NCBI GenBank assembly: GCA_030374735.1
Contig: JASCIV010000318.1
Location: 1-24,656, forward strand
Reading direction: 5' to 3'
Source of the DNA: Gracilaria caudata
Lineage: Eukaryota; Rhodophyta; Florideophyceae; Gracilariales; Gracilariaceae
DNA: 24,656 nucleotides
Positions 15,824-24,656 of this stretch are shown here, piece by piece (position 1 is the stretch's first letter; each line of letters opens with the position of its first letter). The notes beneath the pieces were generated by a model, which was not told the origin of the DNA, did not search any database, and saw only the letters and a program-made list of their open reading frames with translations. The position numbers were made by a program, and so were the translations under genes.

Positions 15824-17187
15824 CTAAGCGCGTCGCTTTGCACTTTTTCGACGATCATGGGATTTATATACCGCACCATTTGATCCGCTGGTGGTGGCGC
15901 TCATGGCCCAGCCAAAGTCTTTCTTTGGGTCCATTGGGGTCACAGGTCTCGACTTATAGGGATCAACATTTGGATCCACAAATGCGATATGGTTCGGTCG
16001 AGGTTCCTCCTGCGTGACAAATGTAGTATTGATCAAAAAGAAGAGCAGATAAAGCTTAGTGAACAATTGCGTACGGACATCGTAAGTTCGGAGTTAGATT
16101 GAGAGTGATTGTACTTACCGTGAAGAAGGGATGCTTCAACGCTTCCTCCGCCGTTATTCTCTTATCAGGGTCGTATTCCAATAATTTTGTTAATAGGTCG
16201 TATCCACATGAACCTTTTGTTAATCCTCGCACTCGATCATGAAGAATACAAGGATAGTTCTGCCAGCTTTGCGCTTGAGACCAATGTGGCAAGTCTATCA
16301 CCCCTGGCCATCGCTCTATAGTTGGCTTTCCAAGGATACGGAAAATCTTGTCAATTTGGTCCGATTGAAATGGATTACGGTCATCTCCTTTCCGTTCCTT
16401 TTCTTGTCCCTGGAAAAGAGGTTTGGAAGTAACAAGCTCTGCGAAGATACATCCAATTGCCCACAAGTCAATGGCTTTCGTATAATGTTTTGCTCCCAGT
16501 AGCAGCTCGGGAGCTCTGTACCATATAGTTACGACGACAGCATCAACCTCAGTTAGAGGGCGCAACGGTGATTGAAAGAGGCGAGCGAGACCGAAGTCAG
16601 CAATTTTGACGCAACCCCGTTCGTTCGGAGGTTTATCCAAGCCTGTGACTAGAATGTTGGAAGGTTTCAAATCACGATGTATAATCCAATTCTTGTGAAG
16701 GTAGTTAATGCCATGAAGAATCTGCCAAAGAAGAGACTTAACGGTGTGCATGGGCATGGCATGAGGAGCTGTGCGATTGTGATGACATCGAATCATTTCT
16801 AATAAATCATGCTCGGCGTAATCGAACACAAGATACAGAGCCTTGTCCACTTCGTCCAACATGACATCTATAAGATCAACGATGTAGGGGTTCTTAAGTT
16901 CACGAAGGAGCTTAATTTCTCGGATGGCCGTTGGTGAGATTCCATCGCCGGACTTGAACGACTTAAACTTCTTTACAGCCACGAATGATTCTGCTTTTGA
17001 GTTCGGGATTTGGTTCTGGATGTTTCGCGCCTTGTAGACAAGGCCATATGTACCTTCTCCTATCTTACCCACAGGTGCGTATTTTTCGGAGATCCGCCTG
17101 CCATGGGAAACAGTTCTGGGTTAGCGTGCTCGAGATGCATCAGGTAAAGAGTTTGAGTTGCACGTACTGCTTGCGGTTAAAGAACAT
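15824..17187 (-). CDS. CDK8: CDK8/CDKE-type Mediator cyclin-dependent kinase, three exons
   Basis: On the minus strand, exon 1 is 17187-17168 (20 nt), exon 2 17097-16119 and exon 3 16009-15824; introns are 70 bp (17167-17098) and 109 bp (16118-16010). The product is 394 residues. The first intron has a GTACGT donor, a GCTAAC branch-site-like sequence and a GGCAG acceptor; the second has GTAAGT and ACGCAG. Visible motifs are GKIGEGTYGLVY (18-29), catalytic Lys in AVKK (K50), SPTAIRE (62-68), the CDK8-typical LVFDYAEHDL (97-106), HRDLKPSN (148-155), DFGLAR (175-180) and WYRAPELLLGAKHYTKAIDLWAIGC. CDK8 with cyclin C forms the Mediator kinase module in the nucleus and phosphorylates transcription machinery. 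The C-terminal PYKSRPVTP...DFGW in exon 3 resembles the tail of plant CDKE. Exon 1 is a short inference; the rest is firm. Confidence 0.92.
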
Positions 17188-19172
17188 GGGGTTCAGCAAC
17201 TGCTTACAATAACGACGCGAAAGGACTTTTGGCACAGAGAAGTGCAAACAACTGAAGACTCCAGGGCTGTGAGTGCCTTTTTCGCTGCTGACCTCGCGAG
17301 GGACCGGAATCACGACTCCGATATCCCAGGAGTGTATGGGGCAGAGAGGGGAAGAAGTTAGGACGATTCCGGACAGCTTCACACGCTATGAGAGAGACCC
17401 CACACTTTTTGACTCCAGTAGAAGCTCTGCGTTTCTTCGCGCGGAGGTAGCGCGGTCAACCCGCACTTGCAAAAACCGTAACGTTAGCGCTTCTATGGTA
17501 CAAGCTCTCCCGGGTAGAGTCTACCCTTGTTCCAGTGTGTTGTAAACTTGCAACGTATACCCTTGTAGTCCTTGTTGAGGGGCTGAATACAAAAAAATTT
17601 GGCCAATTCTGCAGTTACTCGCGGATTGTATAGATTGTGCTTCCATGTTTATACGAAGGTAGATACGACTGATGGAACGAGTCCCAAGCCCGATGGTGAC
17701 AAACCCCAGCTCTCAAATAAGGTTCGCCCTCGTACACGGCCGATCATGCTTCGACTTGAGCGAAGTGTCTTACGGTGAACTGGGGCAGCTGTGAACCGCC
17801 GGAGTCCCAGTCGACATGGACGGCCCTCAGGGGCCCAAGACTCTTGGTCCAGGAGCAAATGTATAGGGTCAAAACGATTATTCCTCCTGCACCATCAATG
17901 GTACCATTGTATCACCTTCGCTACCCAGCTTAATGGTAACAAAGCCGCGTTTGGAACGTCCTACGAGATTTTTTTTTTTCGTTTCTACCGTGTTTAGTGG
18001 GTATAGAAACATCCAACGCCGAACAATGCAACTCTTTCACGTTGTTGACATCGGTCTTGTCTGAAAAAAGAAAACCGTCGCACTGAGAAGCACTCAAGAC
18101 GTTCGTATGGGTCCACTGCGAAAGGACGATCAAAAGCGACAGTAAACAGTGAACAAGGAATCACAAGTAGTGCTAGTGATGTGACAGTTGGTGATAACGA
18201 TTCTGAGACAAAGCCGCATTAAAAAGGTTTTAAAGGCTCTTGAACGCATCTTGGGGACATACTGTTGTATTTTATACGGTGCCGTGGCGTTGATGTTTTC
18301 TGTTTATGCGTTGATGTTGCTTGGCACTTTCGGTGTTCTGCTCTTCAGGGCCGTGTTTGAACGCAATCCTGAAGGCACGAACCGACATCTCGTTCCAAAA
18401 GGTAGTGACAGCTGTATGAGTTCGTTCAAAACATGTCTGAACTCAGGAGGGGATGGATGACACCAAAAGCAAGTACGAGTGCCAGACAAGCTTTGTTCTG
18501 TGTGGTGAAGAGTTTGTCGAAAAAAGCATTATTGCTGCGAAGTTGTTTTTGACAGACTGAGCTCACGAAGAGAACTGCGGAGATCCACAGAATCGATAAG
18601 TGCCAGATGCAGCTTAGAGACTGTGTACACGGCTCTAATGAAATGGACCGAAGAATGAAACGAGGCTTACCAGGAAATTTGCCAAGAAGATTTCAAGATA
18701 AGTCTCAGGGGGTTCAGTCGCCAGTAGGCAAGAAACTGCGCATCACTCAAGCCGCAAGAAATTGAGGACTCGTAAGTTATGAGTCATAACCGTACGAAGT
18801 GTTACGTGAAGGTAGATGGAAGCTTCATTTCTTTACATCCAATAAAGACAACCTTTGTATCACGTAGTTAATCATCATTGCTCTTGAACGTCAAAACATT
18901 ATGGGCACTAAGTCGCCTACAACGGCAGCGTCATATTCAGTAACCTTAGGAATTGGACGCTCTCGTTCAATTCCTGATGATGATCGTCAATTTTTGCGCC
19001 AAACCAGAGGACTGTCCAAATAATGTCAGCCTGAAGGAACGATGATATGTGCGACCTAGATCACAGAGAGAAAATTGTTTGAAGTTTACAATGTACTTCC
19101 TCGATTTACATGGGTACATATAAAGTAGCCGAATTAAATGTCAGAGTGAATGAGTTTAAAGAGGTCTTCTTG
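17188..19172. other. Gene-poor region with a channel-like relic
   Basis: Nearly 2 kb without an intact gene. It includes the relic at 18188-18460, a poly-T run near 17970-17980 and an AATAAA-type signal near 18840 on the plus strand. Frames at 17273-17545, 17649-17858 and 17791-17997 have no recognisable domain. Confidence 0.5.
18188..18460 (+). pseudogene. Fragment resembling a voltage-gated cation channel (S4-S5/S5 region)
   Basis: The open stretch has a basic segment (LRQSRIKKVLKALERIL), then a long hydrophobic helix around ILYGAVALMFSVYALMLLG, then VLLFR and an NPEG/SFKTCLNSGGDG segment. This order recalls the S4-S5 linker, S5 helix and pore-loop approach of four-domain Na/Ca channels. 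A one-base shift at the end (18449-18457) would read GWMTP, similar to the GxxW after a channel pore helix, so a frameshift is likely. An acceptor-like GACAG lies just before 18188 and no other channel segment is visible. It could be an isolated exon of a decayed gene or a chance hydrophobic frame. Confidence 0.35.
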
Positions 19173-20594
19173 TCAGTCCACAGTCATCCCTGTACCTGGA
19201 TTTCGTCTTGATTCTTCCCACGCTTCAAAGTGCTTGGAAACCGGGGAGCCCATCTCAGAGAACATGAGGAGTCTTTCGCCCTCCTCTGCCTTTACCCAGG
19301 ACTCATAACTGTTACAGACACTAATGAGGTTTTCGATTTCGGAAACCGCTTCAAAATATTCCTTTAGTCTTTCCTCACTCTCATGTTCGCCCCATCGTTG
19401 CGTGTAAAACCACAAGTCATCAAAGGTTGCTTTGTTAAAGTCATTGCAAACAAATACAAAGTTCATTGCATCCAGTAGGGGATAGCTAATGCACGTCGCT
19501 TCGAAATCGAAAAACGTGAAACGACCATTGGGACTCCGCGCCACATTCGCCGGGCTCAGATCCCCATGCACAAGTGTTAGTGGTACTTTGAATTCAGATG
19601 CTTTGCCTGCAACTCCATTTGCATATCTCATAAATCTGTCTATATACTCATCCCGAACATACTCCTTCATGTTCAGTCTCTTCAATACAACCAGTTGTGC
19701 GTCGTACCACTGCGGGTCACTCACTATCGTCTCCAGCTTAGTTAGGATATCCTTACCGCCGAGCACGGGCACGCCCTCCAGTTTCAACTCATTCATCACC
19801 TGAATTGACGCTTCTTGTATACAACCCCATTCATCTAAGATTTCGTCTACCAGCTCAGGGTTCTCCATAAGGTTACATTCATCACCGGAAAGCACTTTTC
19901 CGTAGTCTTCCATGCAGAAACAATTTTGGGCTCGATCAATGGCAAAAGGTTTGCGAAAGTACTGCGGCATTACCGTACTCATTGCGTATACAGCGCCAAT
20001 TTCATCGTACAGTTCGTTACGAACCACAGTTTTCATGTAGAAATCTTTCGCAGCCACAGTTTTAGCTTGGAGTATACAGGCGCTCGATCCAGTTCTCAGT
20101 TTGACAATCCGGTGCACCTGAGTGTTGCCGAATTGTTCTACTCTCTCTTTAAACCATTTTGAAGCGTCACTAAACCAATTGGCTTTGGAATATGACCGCA
20201 AGCGCTCTCCATTTGCATCCAAACCCCGAACTTTGTACTTTCGCAGATACTGCAGCACTGGTTCTTTGCATGGGTGAACATTGATGGTATCTGCGTGATT
20301 GATTGGTACCCATTTATGCGATGGAGGCGCGTCAAGTTCATCGCCTTGTAGAACAATGAAAACGAGGAGTGCGGCCCTGTAATAAAAGTGACAAAACTCC
20401 TCCGCATCAGGATGCAAAAAGTCCAACCTAAACGAAGCGCCAATGGCCTTCTCGACCAGCGAGCAAATGTGTTGAGGATCGGAGTAGTAGTCGCCTTCAT
20501 AACGCAGAGATGGAAGATGATTATGAGAAGTTGCCAAAACGCTGCCATTGTGTGGATGGCTAATCAAGATGTGAAACAGAGAGGAGCTGTGCAT
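19173..20594 (-). CDS. APH/choline-kinase-fold protein with novel N-terminal domain (paralogue B, canonical motif)
   Basis: Intronless, 473 residues, ATG start. It is homologous over its full length to the protein at 642-2009; shared stretches include the LRKYKVRGL/LREYKLHGL region, YS-NWF/YS-GWF, YF/DF-KPFA-D and VPLTLVHGD/VPLTLVNGD. The kinase fold is complete: RTGSSACILQAK (167-178), Lys in FYMK (K188), helix-C Glu (E198), HGDLSPAN (343-350, catalytic D345, metal Asn N350) and FFDFEA (D363). The intact HGDxxxxN plus DFE makes small-molecule phosphotransfer likely; choline/ethanolamine, a sugar or another metabolite are all possible. Residues 1-130 are the unassigned shared domain, with a strand-rich core (RAALLVFIVLQGDE, HKWVPINHADTI) that loosely suggests a Nudix-like fold lacking its catalytic box. 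Confidence 0.8.
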   Translation of the reverse strand: MHSSSLFHILISHPHNGSVLATSHNHLPSLRYEGDYYSDPQHICSLVEKAIGASFRLDFLHPDAEEFCHFYYRAALLVFIVLQGDELDAPPSHKWVPINHADTINVHPCKEPVLQYLRKYKVRGLDANGERLRSYSKANWFSDASKWFKERVEQFGNTQVHRIVKLRTGSSACILQAKTVAAKDFYMKTVVRNELYDEIGAVYAMSTVMPQYFRKPFAIDRAQNCFCMEDYGKVLSGDECNLMENPELVDEILDEWGCIQEASIQVMNELKLEGVPVLGGKDILTKLETIVSDPQWYDAQLVVLKRLNMKEYVRDEYIDRFMRYANGVAGKASEFKVPLTLVHGDLSPANVARSPNGRFTFFDFEATCISYPLLDAMNFVFVCNDFNKATFDDLWFYTQRWGEHESEERLKEYFEAVSEIENLISVCNSYESWVKAEEGERLLMFSEMGSPVSKHFEAWEESRRNPGTGMTVD

Positions 20595-21860
20595 GATGGA
20601 GTTTGGTACGAGAATGAAGGGAGGGCTATGGCCAGAATCAAATATGGGATGGATTTCGAACGCCAGGAAGTACTATGAAGGAGGAATCGCGCACACCAGC
20701 CATGAGAGAGGGAAGAACCGCGACGGTGAACTCATATAAGGAAAGGAGATGAGGGTATATGTGTTGGATATCGTTTTCGACAAGCTACATAGCTGGTAGA
20801 GATACTGTACAGTTGTACAACTTCGCGTTTTGTAGCAGCGACCGAGTTTTGGATACAAAGCGGCTCAAATCGTCAAACACGGGCACCACTGGTGCTTGAA
20901 GCGCTGCAGATCTGACGGCGCTGTCAGATGTTCAGTCTCTGTAAATTTAGAGAAGGGCGATCCGCGCTCCCGCTGCTGGGCCACAGCGGCACGCGGAGCG
21001 CAAGGCAAACTCGGGCCGCAGCGGATAGCAAGCAATGGCATACATGTTATTGGCGGAGAGGGGGAGTCACAGACGTTATTCATTCCGCAGATTTAGCCAG
21101 CCGTGCTCGTATGAGGCAAACAAACGGAAGCACGATGGCGCACGAAGGCTGTCGGGCAGACAGATAAGAATAGCTGTTTGGGCGAATGTTCTTGATGGGA
21201 AAGTGTTCTTGTTCATTTGCCTCGGGCAGCATCTTGCTGCCCGTCCAGTGTGTTGAAGTTGAAGAACAAATCGTCTGCCGTACGGAACTGTTGAGCGTGT
21301 GCCCAGCATCGTTGTGTTCAACTGGGCGGCGCAGTTGGAGGCGTGAAGCGTTTGAGACAACGGCACCAATTTTTGGGAAAGGCCGCTCCGACGAACGTCG
21401 ACGACGCACAGAACTGTGCGACATCCTTACAACTGTTGCGCGGCAGCGTTGCCCTCGTTGCTAGTGGGGATACCCTTCGTCGGAACTGCGTTCATCCGTG
21501 AGGTTACCGTCGGTAAAGGGTTCGGTATGAGAATGAATCGGAATTCAAGCGTGCGATGCATATTATACGCCGCCGCCGCAGTGCACATGCGCAATTTTTT
21601 GCGCCGCCAGCTCAAAAATCTCGCAACGTTGATCTCAGCGCTTTTGCGCGCGCGGCTCTCCGTGCATAGATGCCCTGGAATCTACGAGGGCAGGACCTGA
21701 GATATCGACCGACGCTTGCGTCGCCACAGGAGCAACTTCCATTCACTCCACTTCATCGGCTACCGTGCAACCTGCGAAGGTAGATATCGCTATCGCGCTC
21801 TCCATTCGCTCCGGCCCCGCTCAGTCACATCGTTCTCCATATCGACAACGCATTCGAACC
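20595..21860. other. Intergenic region between divergent genes
   Basis: No gene is supported in about 1.27 kb between the divergent starts of the kinase-like and methyltransferase genes. It contains a perfect 9-bp stem with a 3-nt loop (21223-21243). Base composition rises to GC-rich toward 21600-21860. Short frames on both strands show no recognisable domain. Confidence 0.5.
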
Positions 21861-23195
21861 ATGAACGCTTTTATCCCCTCTCCACACGCGCTCAGTCGGC
21901 TCCCGCGTGCGCCCGTGTCTGCCCCGCGCTCCGAGTCCTCGCACCGCCACACAAGCAATCGCCGTCAGCCGCGCATGGTCGCCAGGCCCGAGAACGAACC
22001 CGACGCAAAAATATCGTCCACAGTCGAGCGCCTGTACGACACATACCCCTTTCCACCAGAGACGCTGTTGGACGAAGCTCCCATCGGCTACAATTGGCGT
22101 TGGCATTACCCCTCGGCCTACGCGTTCTGTACCGCGCGTCTACCTCAGGTGTTGGATCGTCCGTTACGCATTCTAGACGCGGGATGCGGCACCGGCGAAT
22201 CCACCTCGTACTTGGTGCATCTGAATGATGGTGCCCACGTCACCGCCATTGACCTTTCCAACGGCGCTTTAGATGTAGCCAGGGAAAGAATGGAACGCAG
22301 CTTGCCAGACAAGATGCATCGATGTCAGTTTATTCACAAGAGCATTTTCGATGTGGCAGACTTGGAAGGCCACTTTGATCACATCAATTGTGTAGGCGTC
22401 ATTCACCACACTCCAGACCCTGAAAAAGCGTTGCGCGCGCTTGCATCCAAGCTGAAGCCCGGTGGCATTATGCACATCTTTGTGTACGCCGCACACGGTC
22501 GATGGGAAATCTCTCTCATGCAGAGAGCGCTAAGAATTCTACAAGGAGACAAACCAAATTTTGAGAACGGCGTCGCACTAGGTCGGCAGGTGTTCGCCGC
22601 ACTTCCGGACGGAAATCGTCTCAAGGTACGCGAAAACGAACGCTGGGCCCAGGAAAATAGGAAGGACGCCACGTTTGCAGACATGTACCTTCATCCGCAG
22701 GAAGTTGACTACGACATTCCGTCCCTGTTCGAACTCATCGACAATTCGGGTCTGCAGTTTGTGGCCTTTTCGAATCCGCGCACATGGGATTTAACGCGGC
22801 TGCTTGCGAATGACGAGCAGCTTTTGAACACGGCCAAGGCCCTACCGGAGAGAGAGCAATACAGACTAGTGGAACTCCTAGACCCGGAATCAGTGACACA
22901 TTTTGAGTTCTTTCTGGCAAAGCCGCCGCTCAACCCAACAGATTGGTCCAATGACGAGTTGTTGCGAAATGCCAGCGCATGTCTCTCGGAATGCATCACA
23001 GGATGGCCCAGCACCGTGCTGATGGATCGAGACTACTTTCCAGTCATGCTTTCGGAGGAAGAGCACAGCTTTGCCTCCCAGATCGTGGAATGCGATTCCA
23101 TCTCAGTGGGTGAGGCGGCCGAAAAAGCAAAGTTATCGTTAGACGGTGTGCGCGATATGATTCGTAAGGGCGTTATCCTGTTGTCACCGAGTTGA
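21861..23195 (+). CDS. Class I SAM-dependent methyltransferase, probably plastid-targeted
   Basis: Intronless, 444 residues from the ATG at 21861; an in-frame open stretch upstream lacks an ATG. Residues 1-45 are rich in Ser, Arg and Pro with few acidic residues, a plausible transit peptide. Then come VERLYDTYPFPPE (55-67) and GYNWRWHYPSAYAFC (76-90), a conserved lead-in. The Rossmann core has motif I LDAGCGTGE (105-113), the strand-2 acidic residue D131 in AIDLS, and GVIHHTPDP (179-187) followed by LKPGG. This is the standard AdoMet-binding fold. The C-terminal 50 residues (SVGEAAEKAKLSLDGVRDMI) look like a small helix-turn-helix. The methyl acceptor is unknown; resemblance to cyanobacterial/algal homologues is from memory and unchecked. 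Confidence 0.88.
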   Translation: MNAFIPSPHALSRLPRAPVSAPRSESSHRHTSNRRQPRMVARPENEPDAKISSTVERLYDTYPFPPETLLDEAPIGYNWRWHYPSAYAFCTARLPQVLDRPLRILDAGCGTGESTSYLVHLNDGAHVTAIDLSNGALDVARERMERSLPDKMHRCQFIHKSIFDVADLEGHFDHINCVGVIHHTPDPEKALRALASKLKPGGIMHIFVYAAHGRWEISLMQRALRILQGDKPNFENGVALGRQVFAALPDGNRLKVRENERWAQENRKDATFADMYLHPQEVDYDIPSLFELIDNSGLQFVAFSNPRTWDLTRLLANDEQLLNTAKALPEREQYRLVELLDPESVTHFEFFLAKPPLNPTDWSNDELLRNASACLSECITGWPSTVLMDRDYFPVMLSEEEHSFASQIVECDSISVGEAAEKAKLSLDGVRDMIRKGVILLSPS

Positions 23196-23490
23196 GCAGA
23201 CGACGCGCGAAAAGGTGCAAACCATGTGACATACAGAGTCTCAAACGGGGGGAAGAAGGACCTGTCTTTATCAATTACACTTGTGCTCTCAAATGTGAAA
23301 CCTAAGAAAGAGAATGAAGGAGAGAAAAAAAAAACAGAACAACGTCAAACCGCATCAAGACAAAAGCAAGAGCTTGATCATTGCCTACCAAAACCAACAC
23401 ACCCTTGTACATACGCAGCTACAACCCCACGTTCCTCACAGCCACAAACGACACCTGCAAACGTCCTCCTCGCCTCCATGAGAGAATACG

Positions 23491-24656
23491 CTAAGAACCG
23501 CCCTCTTCGCCCGCCCGCGACTTTGAATCATCGGCATCGGTATCAACAGTTAGTGATCTCTCAACAGAACGATCCTGTTTTGACTCGTTCCTCATTTCAG
23601 CGGCGAACGCGCTGCCGGAAATGGGCACATACTCGCTTTTGGCGCTGCGTGGGCGACGTTGAGGTACCGACGACAGTCGCTTCGATTGAAAGCGGTCACT
23701 GGTCAAGTACCTGACCATCTCCGACAAGCCACCATGTCCGGCAACGCGATACGCCTCACTAGCGCTTTCCTCCGAGTATCCAGCATTCACAAGCGCCAAC
23801 ACGGTGCTGGGCACAGCAGCAGCAGACGAGCTGGCAGAGCCAGCACCATGCTCTTCTCGACTAGCCTCGACCAACGAGAGCGCCAACACGGCGCGTTCAA
23901 TCTCTTCCTCAGTGGCACGTGAATCAGCGGCAGCGCGCCACGCCGCATGCTCCGCAGCCTCGGCGGCCGCACGCTTGGCGCTCTTGTCCGGCGCGTTGAA
24001 CGGCTCCAGCGCGTTGTAGTGACTTCCGCGATGGAAGCTAAGTCGAATGGGCTCCCGCGCGGCAGATGCATCTGCACCCGCAGCCGCAGCAGCGCCCCAC
24101 GCCTCAATCACAGTAGCGGGAGTAGACGAGTACGCGTAAACCTCTATGGGTGTACCAAACAGCTCTGCAGCAGCCTGCAACTCAAGGTGATTGCCATGTG
24201 TTCCATCTCGCTTCTTCCGTCGCACGTATCTAACAAAATCCTCCGCAACAAACTGCGAAAAGTAATCCCTCTCCTGCAGCAGGTACTGCATGACGGCGGC
24301 GCGGAGCGACGCATGTTTCTCTGCATCGTTCCACACGGCATGCGCCAGCGCGCGGAACAGACAGTTGCCGTCCGGACGCATCTCCACCACGCGCAGCCCG
24401 CGCGCAGCCAGCTGCGCCACGAACGCCACTTCGCGCTCGCGCTGCGTGCGCGCGGGCAGGTCGATGCGCGCATGCGGATGCTCGTCCTCCGAGTTGTAGC
24501 CCTCGGTGGCGACGCTGGCGCCGCTGTCGCTGCCGCGCTCATCGTCGAGGAGCGCGGGCGGCGCGGCGGCGGACAGCGGGCGCAGAGGGGGGGCGGGATG
24601 CGCCGGCGGTGGACGCGCGACGGGGGGAGGCGGCGCGGCGGCGGAGGGGGCAGGGG
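23491..24656 (-). CDS. OTUD5-like OTU deubiquitinase with UIM-like and UBA-like segments (5' end beyond window)
   Basis: The stop is at 23491-23493. The frame stays open to the window end without an ATG, so the N-terminus is missing. The N-terminal visible part is Pro/Ala-rich, then GYNSEDEHPHARIDLPAR, matching the YNSEDE lead-in of OTUD5. Numbering from the Val codon at 24429, the OTU domain (about 10-145) has PDGNCLFRAL with D20 and catalytic C23, FVAEDFVRYVRRKK, HGNHLELQA and catalytic H137 in SHYNAL. After an Ala-rich helix, EEEIERAVLALSLVEA (174-189) fits a ubiquitin-interacting motif, and VLALVNAGYSEESASEAYRVAG (210-231) plus MVRYL resembles a UBA domain. The enzyme would cleave ubiquitin chains; UIM and UBA would help hold them. 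A Ser/Asp-rich tail ends the protein. Confidence 0.88.
   Translation of the reverse strand, partial: PAPSAAAPPPPVARPPPAHPAPPLRPLSAAAPPALLDDERGSDSGASVATEGYNSEDEHPHARIDLPARTQREREVAFVAQLAARGLRVVEMRPDGNCLFRALAHAVWNDAEKHASLRAAVMQYLLQERDYFSQFVAEDFVRYVRRKKRDGTHGNHLELQAAAELFGTPIEVYAYSSTPATVIEAWGAAAAAGADASAAREPIRLSFHRGSHYNALEPFNAPDKSAKRAAAEAAEHAAWRAAADSRATEEEIERAVLALSLVEASREEHGAGSASSSAAAVPSTVLALVNAGYSEESASEAYRVAGHGGLSEMVRYLTSDRFQSKRLSSVPQRRPRSAKSEYVPISGSAFAAEMRNESKQDRSVERSLTVDTDADDSKSRAGEEGGS

Noticed and set aside
21223..21243. Perfect 9-bp stem with 3-nt loop as a terminator or regulatory hairpin
   Set aside because: A single short stem in a eukaryotic intergenic region is expected by chance and has no gene end nearby.
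1..24656. CRISPR arrays, rRNA or tRNA genes, bacterial operons
   Set aside because: No regularly spaced repeats, no rRNA core sequences and no cloverleaf were found. Gene structure is eukaryotic.

Overview
The window is eukaryotic nuclear DNA. Genes lie singly on both strands, GT-AG introns are few and short (72, 99, 109 and 70 bp in the models built here), and gene families include a Mediator-type CDK, an OTU deubiquitinase and CAP-N domains. Two proteins (a SAL1/HAL2-like phosphatase and a class I methyltransferase) have Arg/Ser/Ala-rich N-terminal extensions without a preceding secretory signal, as expected for import into a primary plastid. Together with the low intron density this suggests a unicellular red alga or similar archaeplastid. 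That assignment is inference; no rRNA or plastid marker is present.

Layout, left to right. 1-641 is intergenic and carries a decayed dispersed repeat. At 642-2009 (+) is an APH-fold kinase-like protein. 2010-2988 is intergenic with a 35-bp-stem hairpin. At 2989-3720 (+) is an FHA plus winged-helix-like protein, convergent with a plastid-type 3'(2'),5'-bisphosphate nucleotidase at 3937-5358 (-). A probable two-exon 58-residue gene at 5496-5744 (+) diverges from it. At 6447-9275 (+) is a 942-residue protein made almost entirely of tandem CAP N-terminal helical domains. 9276-11651 is gene-poor and holds a second copy of the dispersed repeat with a possible non-LTR retrotransposon 3' end. At 11652-12419 (+) is a two-exon YchJ/UPF0225 SEC-C protein. 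At 13155-15437 (+) is an unrecognised propeller-like/coiled-coil protein. At 15824-17187 (-) is a three-exon CDK8/CDKE kinase. 17188-19172 holds a relic resembling a voltage-gated cation channel. At 19173-20594 (-) is a second APH-fold protein, paralogous to the first and in the opposite orientation. 20595-21860 is intergenic. At 21861-23195 (+) is a plastid-type methyltransferase, and at 23491 to beyond the window end (-) an OTUD5-like deubiquitinase with UIM and UBA-like segments.

The genes do not form one pathway. Likely roles are plastid PAP/sulfur metabolism (SAL1-like), transcription (CDK8, FHA/winged helix), ubiquitin signalling (OTU) and actin dynamics (CAP-N array). The most unusual items are the five-unit CAP-N array lacking the CAP C-terminal half, the divergent APH-like paralogue pair with an unassigned N-terminal domain, and the long hairpin whose only two mismatches become G-U pairs in a minus-strand transcript.
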